DNA of 64,000 nt from Pinus tabuliformis (taxonomy: Eukaryota > Streptophyta > Pinopsida > Pinales > Pinaceae), in contig CM062805.1 of NCBI GenBank assembly GCA_031772625.1, forward strand, positions 802,247,592-802,311,591, written 5' to 3'. Below the pieces are notes generated by a model, which saw only the letters and a program-made list of their open reading frames with translations, had not been told where the DNA came from and searched no databases. Of this stretch, positions 22,524-31,975 are shown piece after piece. Within the stretch, counting starts at the first letter, position 1. Each line of letters opens with the position of its first letter. The position numbers and the translations under genes were made by a program.

Positions 22524-23290
22524 AGGCATGTCATAGTTGACTCACTGACAAAATTCTCAATGAAAAAAAATAAGAGATCAAAAATATTTATCAAGTTCAA
22601 GCGAGGCAACTCCTAAATTAAGCAAGGAATTTAGCCCTAGGGCTAAGGAAACATCATCACATCTGCATAAAGATGATAGAACAGTTTCGCAGCATGCTGT
22701 GAAACCCCTGTAGCAGCCTGTTTCAGCATAAAAAGCTTTGCTTTCTGTGTTTACTAGTCAACTTCCAGGAGGTCTCTAAAGCAACTGAAAGCCTATTTTG
22801 GGAAATGGAAAGAGGTTTTTATTCCTAACAGACTGAGATAGAAAAACCTCCTTCAGTTTCTTCAAATCCGTTACGAGCTAAGAGAAATTAATGACCAAAT
22901 TTGCGCTACGAAATTGTTGTAGGTGCAGTTTTTAATTTCCTGTTTTACACATCTTTTTCAAGGATCGATTCTGGGCAGCTGGAGTAGTTTCTCAAAAAAA
23001 AAAAAGAGGTTTTTGTTAAGAACGGATTGGTTCACAAGAACCTCCTTCGGTTTTTCCAAATATGTTTTCTGTGAGAAATTATGAACTCTGTCCCAAGACA
23101 TATTTTTCAGCCAGAACAGCAGTTTCGTAGCAGCTGAATGCAAGTGGAAATGTTGAAAAGGGGTGTGGTGTGGATATTGGTGTTGTAAGTAATCATCCAT
23201 CTGACATTGGACGAAGTGGCAAAGATGAAATACACAAGTGGTAGTACAAGGAAAGACTGCATGGTGGAAACTTATTAGACATGGTTTCAA

Positions 23291-23664
23291 ATGAAGAGGA
23301 AACATACTTCTCAAAGGGTTGGAGCTTTCTCAAATGTTGTCAATGAACTTGCTTATAAGGTTCTGATATTAAAAGTTGGGCAAAGGATCAAAGATGTATC
23401 TAGAATGGCAATCTGGACGTCAGCTGAAGAAGACAATGCTTTTTCTTTACCAAGTTTTAGTGCCTACCCTCAGCTATATGTTACCAGCATTGGTGAATAT
23501 CTTCTTACTTTACCTCAACAACTAGAGCTTCTTGTATTGGATGCTGGGACAACAGGATTGAATACCAATGCGGACACAAACACTGATGAAGCTAAATTTT
23601 TGCAACTGAGTGGATGTTCAAGGTTGCAGAAGGTGTCACAGCCCTGCATAAAGCTAATATGAAT
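23291..23664 (+). pseudogene. Captured COG7-like (Golgi tethering complex) piece in 5' LTR
   Basis: Resembles part of plant conserved oligomeric Golgi complex subunit 7: NELAYKVLILKVGQRIKDVS, FSLPSFSAYPQLYVTSIGEY and LLTLPQQLELL. A one-base loss near 23603 shifts the frame. Read in the next frame the sequence continues ATEWMFKVAEGVTALHKANM, again COG7-like at WMFKVAEG, then runs on to about 23768 as sequence I do not recognise. The intact protein tethers retrograde Golgi vesicles. This piece is non-functional as protein. Confidence 0.75.
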
Positions 23665-23845
23665 GAGTTTTTTCCTTCCTACCAAACTTACAACATTAAC
23701 AAGCTTGGAGGGAATCCTTCACATTCTGTGGTAAATACTCGTGCTTCTGCAGCAGCTGCAACAATATAACAGTTGGAAGAATGTTTTAACAGCAAAGTGC
23801 TCAAATAGTGAAGTTTTGGTTTGAGACTGTGTTTTTTAAATTACA

Positions 23846-23877
23846 CAGCAGTTTCGTAGCGCGCTATGAAACTGCTG
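23846..23877. repeat. 32-base hairpin, one mismatch (5' LTR)
   Basis: Arms CAGCAGTTTCGTAGCG and its complement with one mismatch (TATG where the 3' LTR has TACG). The matching site at 28612-28643 is a perfect 32-base palindrome. Confidence 0.85.
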
Positions 23878-25124
23878 TAGGTGCTGTTTTTGAACGAAAA
23901 CAAACAGTTTGATGGGAGGATCAGATATTTTCCAAGGGAAACACCTAAGGAACATAAGGGAGACCACTTGAGGCTATCCTGGCTATTCAGAGAATGACAG
24001 GTGTGCATTTTGGAAAAGGTGAAATATTTTGTTTTTTTGCTAAAGCTTCGTTAAAGGTACTTTATGACCGAATTGTTAGGGTTCTGGTTAAGGTTACCGG
24101 AGATTTTGGTTTGTACACCTGTTCAGTCGACAAGGTTTCCAGCTCATTGGGGAATATGGTGATATTCGTTGTTTTTGAAGAATTAAAGAGCTAGGAACAT
24201 GTTCTTTAAGTAGTGAAGAATGATGGGAGACAAGGACCGTGAAAACAGGGCACTTATCTTGATTGATTAATGAGCCATCTACGCAGCCAGTATCCAAAGC
24301 CAGCTTGTTTAGTGTATTCTCCTCCAAGATATCTCGACCAAAACAGAAAGAAGACATGTGTCAAGAGTCAGGAAGGAATCATGCTACGAGGAGGACATAT
24401 TTTGAGTTTTGAATAAATTAGGACCCTTTGTAATTACAGTTCAGCAATTATGTAATTAATTAATTAGTTACACAATAGATAGGGATAGTTAATAGTAGCC
24501 TTCGATGCTCCCCTCATGCTGGAGGAGGAAGCTCGAGGTGGTTAAGCATGTATTCCTATATATGGATCAGACTTGGATGTAATTGGGGTTGGATGTTTTG
24601 ATAGAGAACTAGTCTATTTTGGTTTATGTAAAGCCGATTTCAGTAATGCAAATGACTGTTGTTTTATTCTCAGGATTCTCAATAGATCTTATTGTTCAAA
24701 TGTATGGTGGTTTATTTTCTTAGTGTTCTTTTACAGTCTTGTCATTGCATAATCACTCAGAACTCATGTATCATGCTCTGACTTCCTGTATGTTTTGGCA
24801 AACTGTGTTTTATGTAAGTTGTGTTTGAACATTAGATGTAAAGAGCCCTGATTTCTATGAAAATATGGTGTTTTTGTTTGCTGAGATGTGTGAGACTCCA
24901 TAAGCCCAATGGGAATTAATTTGATATTTGTCCAGCCAGCATATTTTCTTCATGTGTCTTATAAGAGTTAGCCATCTTTCCTTGTCATTAATCAATATTC
25001 ATAATCTGTGAGAGAGCCCTCTCAGACTAAGGAGGCTAAGCCTTAGTCCAAAGCTTGGTTTGAAACAGTTACACATAATCTAGCTGATTGGCAGCCTTCA
25101 GTGTGTGATTTTGTGATAACATTT

Positions 25125-25141
25125 TGGTGCGTCTGTCGGGA
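25125..25141 (+). promoter_or_regulatory. Element B primer-binding site, probable
   Basis: TGGTGCGTCTGTCGGGA starts four bases after the LTR. It begins TGG as expected for pairing with a tRNA CCA end and resembles, with mismatches, the TGGCGCCGTCGCCGGGGA type used with tRNA-Asp in some plant gypsy elements. Position is strong; tRNA identity is uncertain. Confidence 0.6.
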
Positions 25142-25308
25142 GCCTGAAGTCTATTCATTCCCGAAATCAATGGCTGAACTTCTGAAGGTCACAGGAGCTC
25201 AGACATCATTTTGAGGCTGCAAAACTACCTTGGCGACTCCACACATCGAATAAGGAATTGGAAGGTGACTCCACTGCTAGAAGACCAGTAGCTTGATGAA
25301 GTTTCAAG

Positions 25309-26370
25309 ATGAATTCCACTGCAAGAATGAATGCCAGGTATGCTCCTATGGATCGGTCTCATATCCCTGGTTTTCCAAATCCTATGCCAGAGGTTGATTG
25401 GTTAGATGATCTTCCAATATTCAAAGATGAAAAGAAAGATGATGCTGCTCTTCATTTGGTTAAATTCCATATGCATGTACGCAGTCTTAAGGTTCATTTC
25501 CCTGAAGATTGTCTCATGAAAATGTTTATGACCACTTTAGAAGGAAAAGCATGGTCTTGGTATAAAAGTCTGGAAAATGGTTCAATATATTCGCTTGCTA
25601 GTTTTCATGATGAATTCTGTGAAATGTATAAAGAAGGTTATCCTTCCTTATTGCTGCTTAAAGATTGCTGTAGGCATTCTTTAAATCTCATTCAGTACTT
25701 GGAGGATTGTTATGATGATAATGAATTTATGGATGAAGAAATTTTAGAAGCTCTTCATAACAATGCATTTCAGCACCAAGAAGAAAGTATAACATCCTGT
25801 GAAGAGCAGCATGAAGATCAGCAGGGGTTTATTTGTGAAAACCATGTTCAATCCCTTGATATGAATGAGAAGATGCAGCAAACTTGCCAGTCTTTTGGTC
25901 ATAATGAAGATGAAATTGATTGCAAACAGCAAGAAGAAGTACTGGAAGATAGCTTTTACGAACCTCAGGCAGAGGAAAAGGTTGGTTTTTTATGTCAAAC
26001 TTCTCAGCAGCTTACAGCAATAAATGATCATAAGAAAGAAGAAAATTATATTGTTTATGATAATCATTCAGAAAAGCAGTTGGATAGCATATCAAAAGAA
26101 CCTTGTGTGGTTGAGAATCAGTTGTCTAAAGATGTGGAATATTATGATGATCATCAACATAACCATGTATTCTTTGACCCTATAAGTGAATATATGGACA
26201 AGCTTTGCACTCCGGTCTTTCATTTTCATTTGCATGATGAAGATCAAGTATATTATGAGTTGATTTGGTCATCCCACTACCATGGTTATGTTGAGGTTGA
26301 ATGCAGTCAAGAGCCTCCCATATCAGAAAAGACAATTGATTGGCTTTATTGGAAATATCATGTTGCTTGA
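25309..26370 (+). CDS. Element B gag-like protein (353 residues)
   Basis: An uninterrupted frame. Residues about 40-115 fit the retrotransposon gag (capsid-like) domain: LVKFHMHVRSLKVHFPEDCL, MTTLEGKAWSWYKSL and SIYSLASFHDEFCEMY. The rest (about 140-330) is very rich in Glu, Asp, Gln and His, with no zinc knuckle. It is the only gene of B and, being open, may still be made. Its likely role is to package B RNA or join a partner element's particle; that partner is not in the window. The start at 25309 is the first ATG of the frame after the primer site. Confidence 0.8.
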   Translation: MNSTARMNARYAPMDRSHIPGFPNPMPEVDWLDDLPIFKDEKKDDAALHLVKFHMHVRSLKVHFPEDCLMKMFMTTLEGKAWSWYKSLENGSIYSLASFHDEFCEMYKEGYPSLLLLKDCCRHSLNLIQYLEDCYDDNEFMDEEILEALHNNAFQHQEESITSCEEQHEDQQGFICENHVQSLDMNEKMQQTCQSFGHNEDEIDCKQQEEVLEDSFYEPQAEEKVGFLCQTSQQLTAINDHKKEENYIVYDNHSEKQLDSISKEPCVVENQLSKDVEYYDDHQHNHVFFDPISEYMDKLCTPVFHFHLHDEDQVYYELIWSSHYHGYVEVECSQEPPISEKTIDWLYWKYHVA

Positions 26371-26986
26371 GCTACAAGTGGAGCTTGCAGCTGATAGGGT
26401 AGGTAGGTAAGATAAATGCAAATAAGCTCAAGGTTGACTGAGCAAATTTTTTTTTAGTAGTGGTAGATATAGACTTCTATCTCCTGCAGTGATCATCAGG
26501 TTTAAGCCCGAGGTGAAGGCCCAAGAAGCTTGAAGAAGATGTTTGTCAAATAATTTTTGTTCATCAAAGGAGGATAAGGCACTGGAACTGCAGGTTCTTA
26601 GTGTACCACAAGGGCACACTATCCCAAGTGGAGCCACTGTTATCACTGAAAATTCCAATGCCAAAATTTCAAAACCGCTCACATTAGTTTGATGCGCATA
26701 AAGCCTTTTTAGCAGTTTCGCAGCGCTACCTGTTTAGGTGGTTTCGTAGCGTGCTACGAAATTGGGGATTTGTTCGAGTTTTCAGTGGAGGTCAAAATCC
26801 TAGCATGCCTATTGAACAGAGTTCTGCTTCCCTCCAGAAATGCAGATGAGCAGCTACTGATCTATATACCATTTACTCAAGTTATCAAATTACATTCTTT
26901 GGTAATTAAAGGTCTTACCGAGGAAGTCCAAAGACAGTGAAACTATTTGCAAATAAAGAGCACCTGAGCAACTGAAAATTTACACA

Positions 26987-27289
26987 TTGATTTGTGAGTC
27001 AAACTTGAAGCCACTGTATTTAGTGGCACTGTTGCATCTTTTGAAAGGGGAGCAGACCATTGTTTTCACATCTTCTGTTGTTTCTACCCATAGGTTATGT
27101 ACCTTATTGAACTGTTTCGAAGGGCTGGTCTTAAGGATAATTGAGTATTCAAGCCTACAACATCAATATTCACGAAGTAAAGCGTTGGATGCATTTAGAG
27201 CAGGAGATGTTGAAGTGCTAGTTTCTTCTGATGCAATGACCCGTGGGATGGATGTGGAAGGTGTGATGAACGTATGTCTTTGCATATGA
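26987..27289 (+). pseudogene. Captured RH1-like helicase piece in 3' LTR
   Basis: Second copy of the 22221-22523 piece. One residue differs in the LLQLLKG stretch (LLHLLKG). Same helicase motifs IV and V, same truncation. It was carried here by LTR duplication, not captured again. Confidence 0.85.
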
Positions 27290-28056
27290 AGGCATGTCAT
27301 AGTTGACTCACTGACAAAATTCTCAATGAAAAAAAGTAAGAGATCAAAAATCTTTATCAAGTTCAAGCGAGGCAACTCCTAAATTAAGCAAGGAATTTAG
27401 CCCTAGGGCTAAGGAAACATCATCACAGCTGCATAAAGATGATAGAACAGTTTCGCAGCACGCTGCGAAACCCCTGTAGCAGCCTGTTTCAGCATAAAAA
27501 GCTTTGCTTTCTGTGTTTACTAGTCAACTTCCAGGAGGTCTCTAAAGCAACTGAAAGCCTATTTTGGGAAATGGAAAGATTTTTTTATTCCTAACAGACT
27601 GAACTAGAAAAACCTCCTTCAGTTTCCTCAAATCCGTTACGAGCTAAGAGAAATTAATGACCAAAGTTGCGCTACGAAACTGCTGTAGGTGCAGTTTTTA
27701 ATTTCCTGTTTTACACATCTTTTTCAAGGATCGATTCTGGGCAGCTGGAGTAGTTTTTCAAAAAACCAAAAGGGGTTTTTGTTAAGAACAGATTGGTTCA
27801 CAAGAACCTCCTTCAGTTTTTCCAAATATGTTTTCTGTGAGAAATTATGAACTCTGTCCCAAGACATATTTTTCAGCCAGAACAACAGTTTCGTAGCAGC
27901 TGAATGCAAGTGGAAATGTTGAAAAGGGGTGTGGTGTGGATATTGGTGTTGTAAGTAATCATCCATCTAACATTGGACGAAGTGGAAAAGATGAAATACA
28001 CAAGTGGTAGTACAAGGAAAGACTGCATGGTGGAAACTTATTAGACATGGTTTCAA

Positions 28057-28430
28057 ATGAAGAGGAAACATACTTCTCAAAGGGTTGGAGCTTTCTCAAA
28101 TGCTGTCAATGAACTTGTTTATAAGGTTCTGATATTAAAAGTTGGGCAAAGGATCAAAGATGTATCTAGAATGGCAATCTGGATGTCAGCTGAAGAAGAC
28201 AATGCTTTTTCTTTACCAAGTTTTAGTGCCTACCCTCAGCTATATGTTACCAGCATTGGTGAATATCTTCTTACTTTACCTCAACAACTAGAGCTTCTTG
28301 TATTGGATGCTGGGACAACAGGATTGAATACCAATGCGGACACAAACACTGATGAAGCTAAATTTTTGCAACTGAGTGGATGTTCAAGGTTGCAGAAGGT
28401 GTCACAGCCCTGCATAAAGCTAATATGAAT
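28057..28430 (+). pseudogene. Captured COG7-like piece in 3' LTR
   Basis: Second copy of the 23291-23664 piece with two or three residue changes (NAVNELVYK for NVVNELAYK). The same one-base loss breaks the frame in both LTRs, so the lesion predates B's insertion. Confidence 0.75.
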
Positions 28431-28611
28431 GAGTTTTTTCCTTCCTACCAAACTTACAACATTAACAAGCTTGGAGGGAATCCTTTACATTCTGTGGTAA
28501 ATGCTCGTGCTTCTGCAGCAGCTGCAGCAATATAACAGTTGGAAGAATGTTTTAACAGCAAAGTGCTCAAATAGTGAAGTTTTGGTTTGAGACTGTGTTT
28601 TTTAAATTACA

Positions 28612-28643
28612 CAGCAGTTTCGTAGCGCGCTACGAAACTGCTG
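28612..28643. repeat. Perfect 32-base palindrome in element B 3' LTR
   Basis: CAGCAGTTTCGTAGCG is followed directly by its reverse complement. Related shorter hairpins are at 26742-26761 and 27450-27471, plus a half-site near 27667. In RNA it would be a strong stem. Confidence 0.92.
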
Positions 28644-30118
28644 TAGGTGCTGTTTTTGAACGAAAACAAACAGTTTGATGGGAGGATCAGATATTTGCCA
28701 AGGGAAACACCTAAGGAACATAAGGGAGACCACTTGAGGCTATCCTAGCTATTCAGAGAATGACAGGTGTGCATTTTTGAAAAGGTGAAATATTTTGTTT
28801 TTTGCTAAAGCTTCGTTAAAGGTACTTTATGACCGAATTGTTAGGGTTCTGGTTAAGGTTACCGGAGATTTTGGTTTGTACACCTGTTCAGTCCACAAGG
28901 TTTCCAGCTCATTGGGGAATATGGTGATATTTGTTGTTTTTGAAGAATTAAAGAGCTGGGAACATGTTCTTTAAGTAGTGAAGAATGATGGGAGACAAGG
29001 ACCGTGAAAACAGGGCACTTATCTTGATTGATTAATGAGCCATCTACGCAGCCAGTATCCAAAGCCAGCTTGTTCAGTGTATTCTCCTCCAAGATATCTC
29101 GACCAAAACAGAAAGAAGACATGTGTCAAGAGTCAGGAAGGAATCATGCTACGAGGAGGACAGATTTTGAGTTTTGAATAAATTAGGACCCTTTGTAATT
29201 ACAGTTCAGCAATTATGTAATTAATGAATTAGTTACACAGTAGATAGGGATAGTTAATAGTAGCCTTCGATGCTCCCCTCATGCTGGAGGAGGAAGCTCG
29301 AGGTGGTTAAGCATGTATTCCTATATATGGATCAGACTTGGATGTAATTGGGGTTGGATGTTTTGATAGAGAACTAGTCTATTTTGGTTTATGTAAAGCA
29401 GATTTCAGTAATGCAAATGACTGTTGTTTTATTCTCAGGATTCTCAATAGATCTTATTGTTCAAATGTATGGTGGTTTATTCTCTTAGTGTTCTTTTACA
29501 GTCTTGTCATTGCATAATCACTCAGAACTCATGTATCATGCTCTGACTTCCTGTATGTTTTGGCAAACTGTGTTTTATGTAAGTTGTGTTTGAACATTAG
29601 ATGTAAAGAGCCCTGATTTCTATGGAAAGATGGTGTTTTTGTTTGCTGAGATGTGTGAGACTCCATAAGCCCAATGGGAATTAATTTGATATTTGTCCAG
29701 CCAGCATATTTTCTTCATGTGTCTTATAAGAGTTAGCCATCTTTCCTTGTCATTAATCAATATTCATAATCTGTGAGAGAGCCCTCTCAGACTAAGGAGG
29801 CTAAGCCTTAGTCCAAAGCTTGGTTTGAAACAGTTACACATAATCTAGCTGATTGGCAGCCTTCAGTGTGTGATTTTGTGATAACAGACCCTACATTGTA
29901 AAATGTGTTTTGCAAAAATGGGCCTATGAGCTTATCGATTATGAAGGAAATCCTTTAGACAAGCCCCAAAATGGGTTTTACCTCAAGAAGTACTATGCTT
30001 AGGTCATCTTGTATGGTTACTTGTGTACGTTAATGTGTCATTAATTTTTGTGCAGTGTGGTTTGGAGTGTTAGTTTTCAAACAAATTTCCTGTTTAATAG
30101 GTTTTCCCTGCTTTGCAG

Positions 30119-30538
30119 ATGTCTGTGACTCCTCACATCGGTTTTGCTGATGGTGCTTGTCGTAGTACCTGGAACCTATCATCTGCAGCATGGGCTATTT
30201 ATGACCCTCACAGAGAGTTAATTGATCTTCAAGGTATTTTTTTAGGTCGCACAACTAAAAACATTGTTGAATACAGTGTAGTCATCGAACTATTGTCAAA
30301 AGCCATTGCTCTTGAAATTTGAGAGTTGGTTGTCAACCTGGATTTACAAATTGTTGTCCTTCAACTCAACAGGAAATATTATGTCAGAAACCCTCAAATA
30401 TTGAGAAAGTATCTCCATATTCGTCTACTGGAAAGGCACTTTGATTAAATTACATATCATCATATTCCTAGATGCATGAATACACTAAAAAATGCATTAG
30501 CGAATTATGTGCTGGATATACATTTACGAAACATGTGA
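30119..30538 (+). pseudogene. Element A second RNase H domain
   Basis: 140 codons, the same length as in C (57632-57213). IGFADGACRSTWN, SSAAWAIYDPHRELIDLQG, then TKNIVEYSVVIELL and the HHIPR..NTLKNALANY end are the catalytic blocks of an RNase H-like fold (Asp, Glu, Asp pattern). One in-frame TGA (30320-30322) plus another near 30446-30448 break it. It lies after integrase, separate from pol (which stops at 30002), as in Tat-lineage elements that carry an additional, archaeal-type RNase H. The ATG directly follows TTTGCAG, a 3' splice-site signature. Confidence 0.78.
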
Positions 30539-30584
30539 AAAATAAAAAAATAAAATCATTTTACCATAGTAAGCAAGAAATTAC

Positions 30585-30585
<1 letters not shown>

Positions 30586-30631
<46 letters not shown>
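30586..30631. repeat. (CA)n(TA)n microsatellite
   Basis: About 19 CA units, then four TA units, lying between the second RNase H and the 3' end of the antisense gene. Element C has a (TA)n at the matching place (57061-57149). Confidence 0.95.
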
Positions 30632-30859
30632 GGTGATAATGTTTGATACATTGAAACCCCAAAAAATCATATGTGTGTTCAAAATAACATTAGCAGCTCA
30701 TAGGCCTCATATATCTGTGGCACACAGGCCTCAAAAAATGTAAAATGCTGGACCTAGGAACTAATCAACATGTTGATCATGGTAGCATGACACGGATCGT
30801 GTGACCCGATTCAGCCATCAGCGAATTCGATCCAATATTCCCATTGTGTGTCTCTAGTA

Positions 30860-31975
30860 CTAGCGAGGAATGTCTCTCACCTGAGCATACTCTAGAATAC
30901 CACAAGTCAACCCCTCAAGATTCCTCACGATCTCCTCCTCATTGTCACACGCCTCCAGATAAGGAGTGATAACATCAAACTGGTGGGTGATGCACCTCGC
31001 TATTGGGGACATCCCAACAAGATGCTTTGGTCCAACATCTGCATTGACAAGACGAAATCTTATGAACACATATATGTCAAAAACAACTAAAAAATCACAA
31101 AATTAAAAAAATAAATTTTTACCTTCGTCATCAAAATCCTCTCCATCTAGTAGTGGCATGTCTGGATCTCCATGGAAGTCAATGCCATTGTATGGCCGGT
31201 CCTCCATGATGACTAGCTATTGTCATAGCCATGAAAAGAAGGTGGGCCTGTACGACATATGTTGTCCCCTAGTGATCCTAGGCATCAAACAACTCTAGCA
31301 GGCCATCCGCAGGTCACGTGGCATCGAAGGAGCTACCAAATTCAACTCGTACTAGAACAATGAAACCCATTCCAAGACAAAGGTCACTAGTATGGATCCA
31401 AAGAAAAATTGCTCCAGATTCCCCACCTTAGCTTTTGTCAGCTGGTGTTTTATGTTGATCTTCATGGCTTCCACCCAATTGAAGATCATTGGTGCTATAT
31501 AGTCAATGGCATATAGGAATTTTGACTTGTTAGTCTCATGCACTCCCTAGGACCCTGCCACTCTGTTGATAGTCAACAGTAGCACTCTCAGCATCAGATC
31601 TCGCATGGTAGCAATCTCAATCTTTCTAATCTTGGATTTGAGGACTTTAGGGAAAATTTCGGAAGAAAACATGGATATGCTTGCCCTAATAGGTCGTGAC
31701 CCATATAGGTTGACTGGTTCCCCTCTTCGGGGTAGCCCTATGATGAAATATATGTCTGAAGTTTCTAAATCTAGCTCCTGGTCACCAATGATGAATATTT
31801 CCCGATTTGTGTCCCAGAGACTAATAAGGTATCGAAGCAGCTCAAGTTGGGACCGCATCCCTGGTGTGAGAAAGAACTTGAGGAGCCCATAGTTCCTCAA
31901 AGCAATCAAGCAATTTGGATCATTCAGTGCTTGGGTGTCCACATCTTCATTCTCACATTCTTTCCAGTCTACCAT
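30860..31975 (-). pseudogene. Element A antisense gene, two exons, decayed
   Basis: Exon 1 is 31975-31123 (853 nt), intron 31122-31039 (GT..AG, 84 nt), exon 2 31038-30860. The join gives FHGDPDMPLLDGEDFDDEDVG, matching C (FRGDPDMV..DDTNVG). The start is MVDWKECENEDVD. The core LLRYLISLWDTNREIFIIG, LETSDIYFIIGLPRRGEPV resembles the plant mobile domain found in transposon-derived proteins, which is inference. Stops at 31544-31546, 31349-31351 and several further down kill it. It is transcribed, if at all, opposite to and converging on pol. Exon 1 has exactly the same length as in C. Confidence 0.7.

Larger units (their letters stand above)
21872..25121 (+). repeat. Element B 5' LTR (3250 bp)
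   Basis: TG...CA ends within a 9-bp terminal inverted repeat. It contains the RH1-like piece (22221), the COG7-like piece (23291), at least three hairpin sequences of the TTTCGTAGC type (21976, 22684, 23846) and AT-rich sequence after 24400. It differs from the 3' LTR at sparse sites, several being C to T changes at CpG in the hairpins. Confidence 0.93.
21872..29886 (+). mobile_element. Element B: gag-only LTR retrotransposon with 3.25-kb LTRs
   Basis: Starts TGTTATCAC and ends GTGATAACA, with a 5-bp target duplication GACCC. The two LTRs (21872-25121 and 26638-29886) differ at scattered positions only. The interior is just 1516 bases, with one gag-like gene and no pol, so B needs another element's enzymes. 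Each LTR is more than twice as long as the interior and carries pieces of a DEAD-box helicase and of COG7. It inserted into element A's integrase, so B is younger than A. Confidence 0.93.
26638..29886 (+). repeat. Element B 3' LTR (3249 bp)
   Basis: Matches 21872-25121 nearly throughout. The RH1-like piece recurs at 26987-27289 and the COG7-like piece at 28057-28430 with the same frame break. CpG sites in the hairpins are better kept here than in the 5' LTR. No clean polypurine tract is visible before it (AAGTGGAGCCAC). Confidence 0.93.
21867..29891. repeat. Target-site duplication GACCC around element B
   Basis: GACCC at 21867-21871 and again at 29887-29891. Removing B and one GACCC restores the integrase reading MWHGP and onwards in element A. 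This is a clean 5-bp duplication. Confidence 0.92.
20830..30002 (+). pseudogene. Element A integrase, split by element B
   Basis: The zinc-binding part HMSGYATAQ..GYFWPS..CHECQ (about 20957-21065) is followed by the core: DYFTKWVEVMP, VIVIDHG and a PQANG stretch, the usual places of the D, D, E catalytic residues. The frame is cut at 21871 inside MWHGP. After B and the duplicated GACCC the tail resumes at 29887 (VKCVLQKWAYELIDYEG) and ends at YYA plus TAG (30000-30002), exactly where C ends YYA. Integrase would insert the DNA copy. Dead: several stops plus B. Confidence 0.85.

Noticed and set aside
22958..23314. Minus-strand open frame opposite the COG7 piece
   Set aside because: Antisense shadow; the plus strand explains the sequence.
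30586..30631. CRISPR-like or other regular array
   Set aside because: Simple dinucleotide repeat; there are no spaced direct repeats of CRISPR type anywhere in the window.
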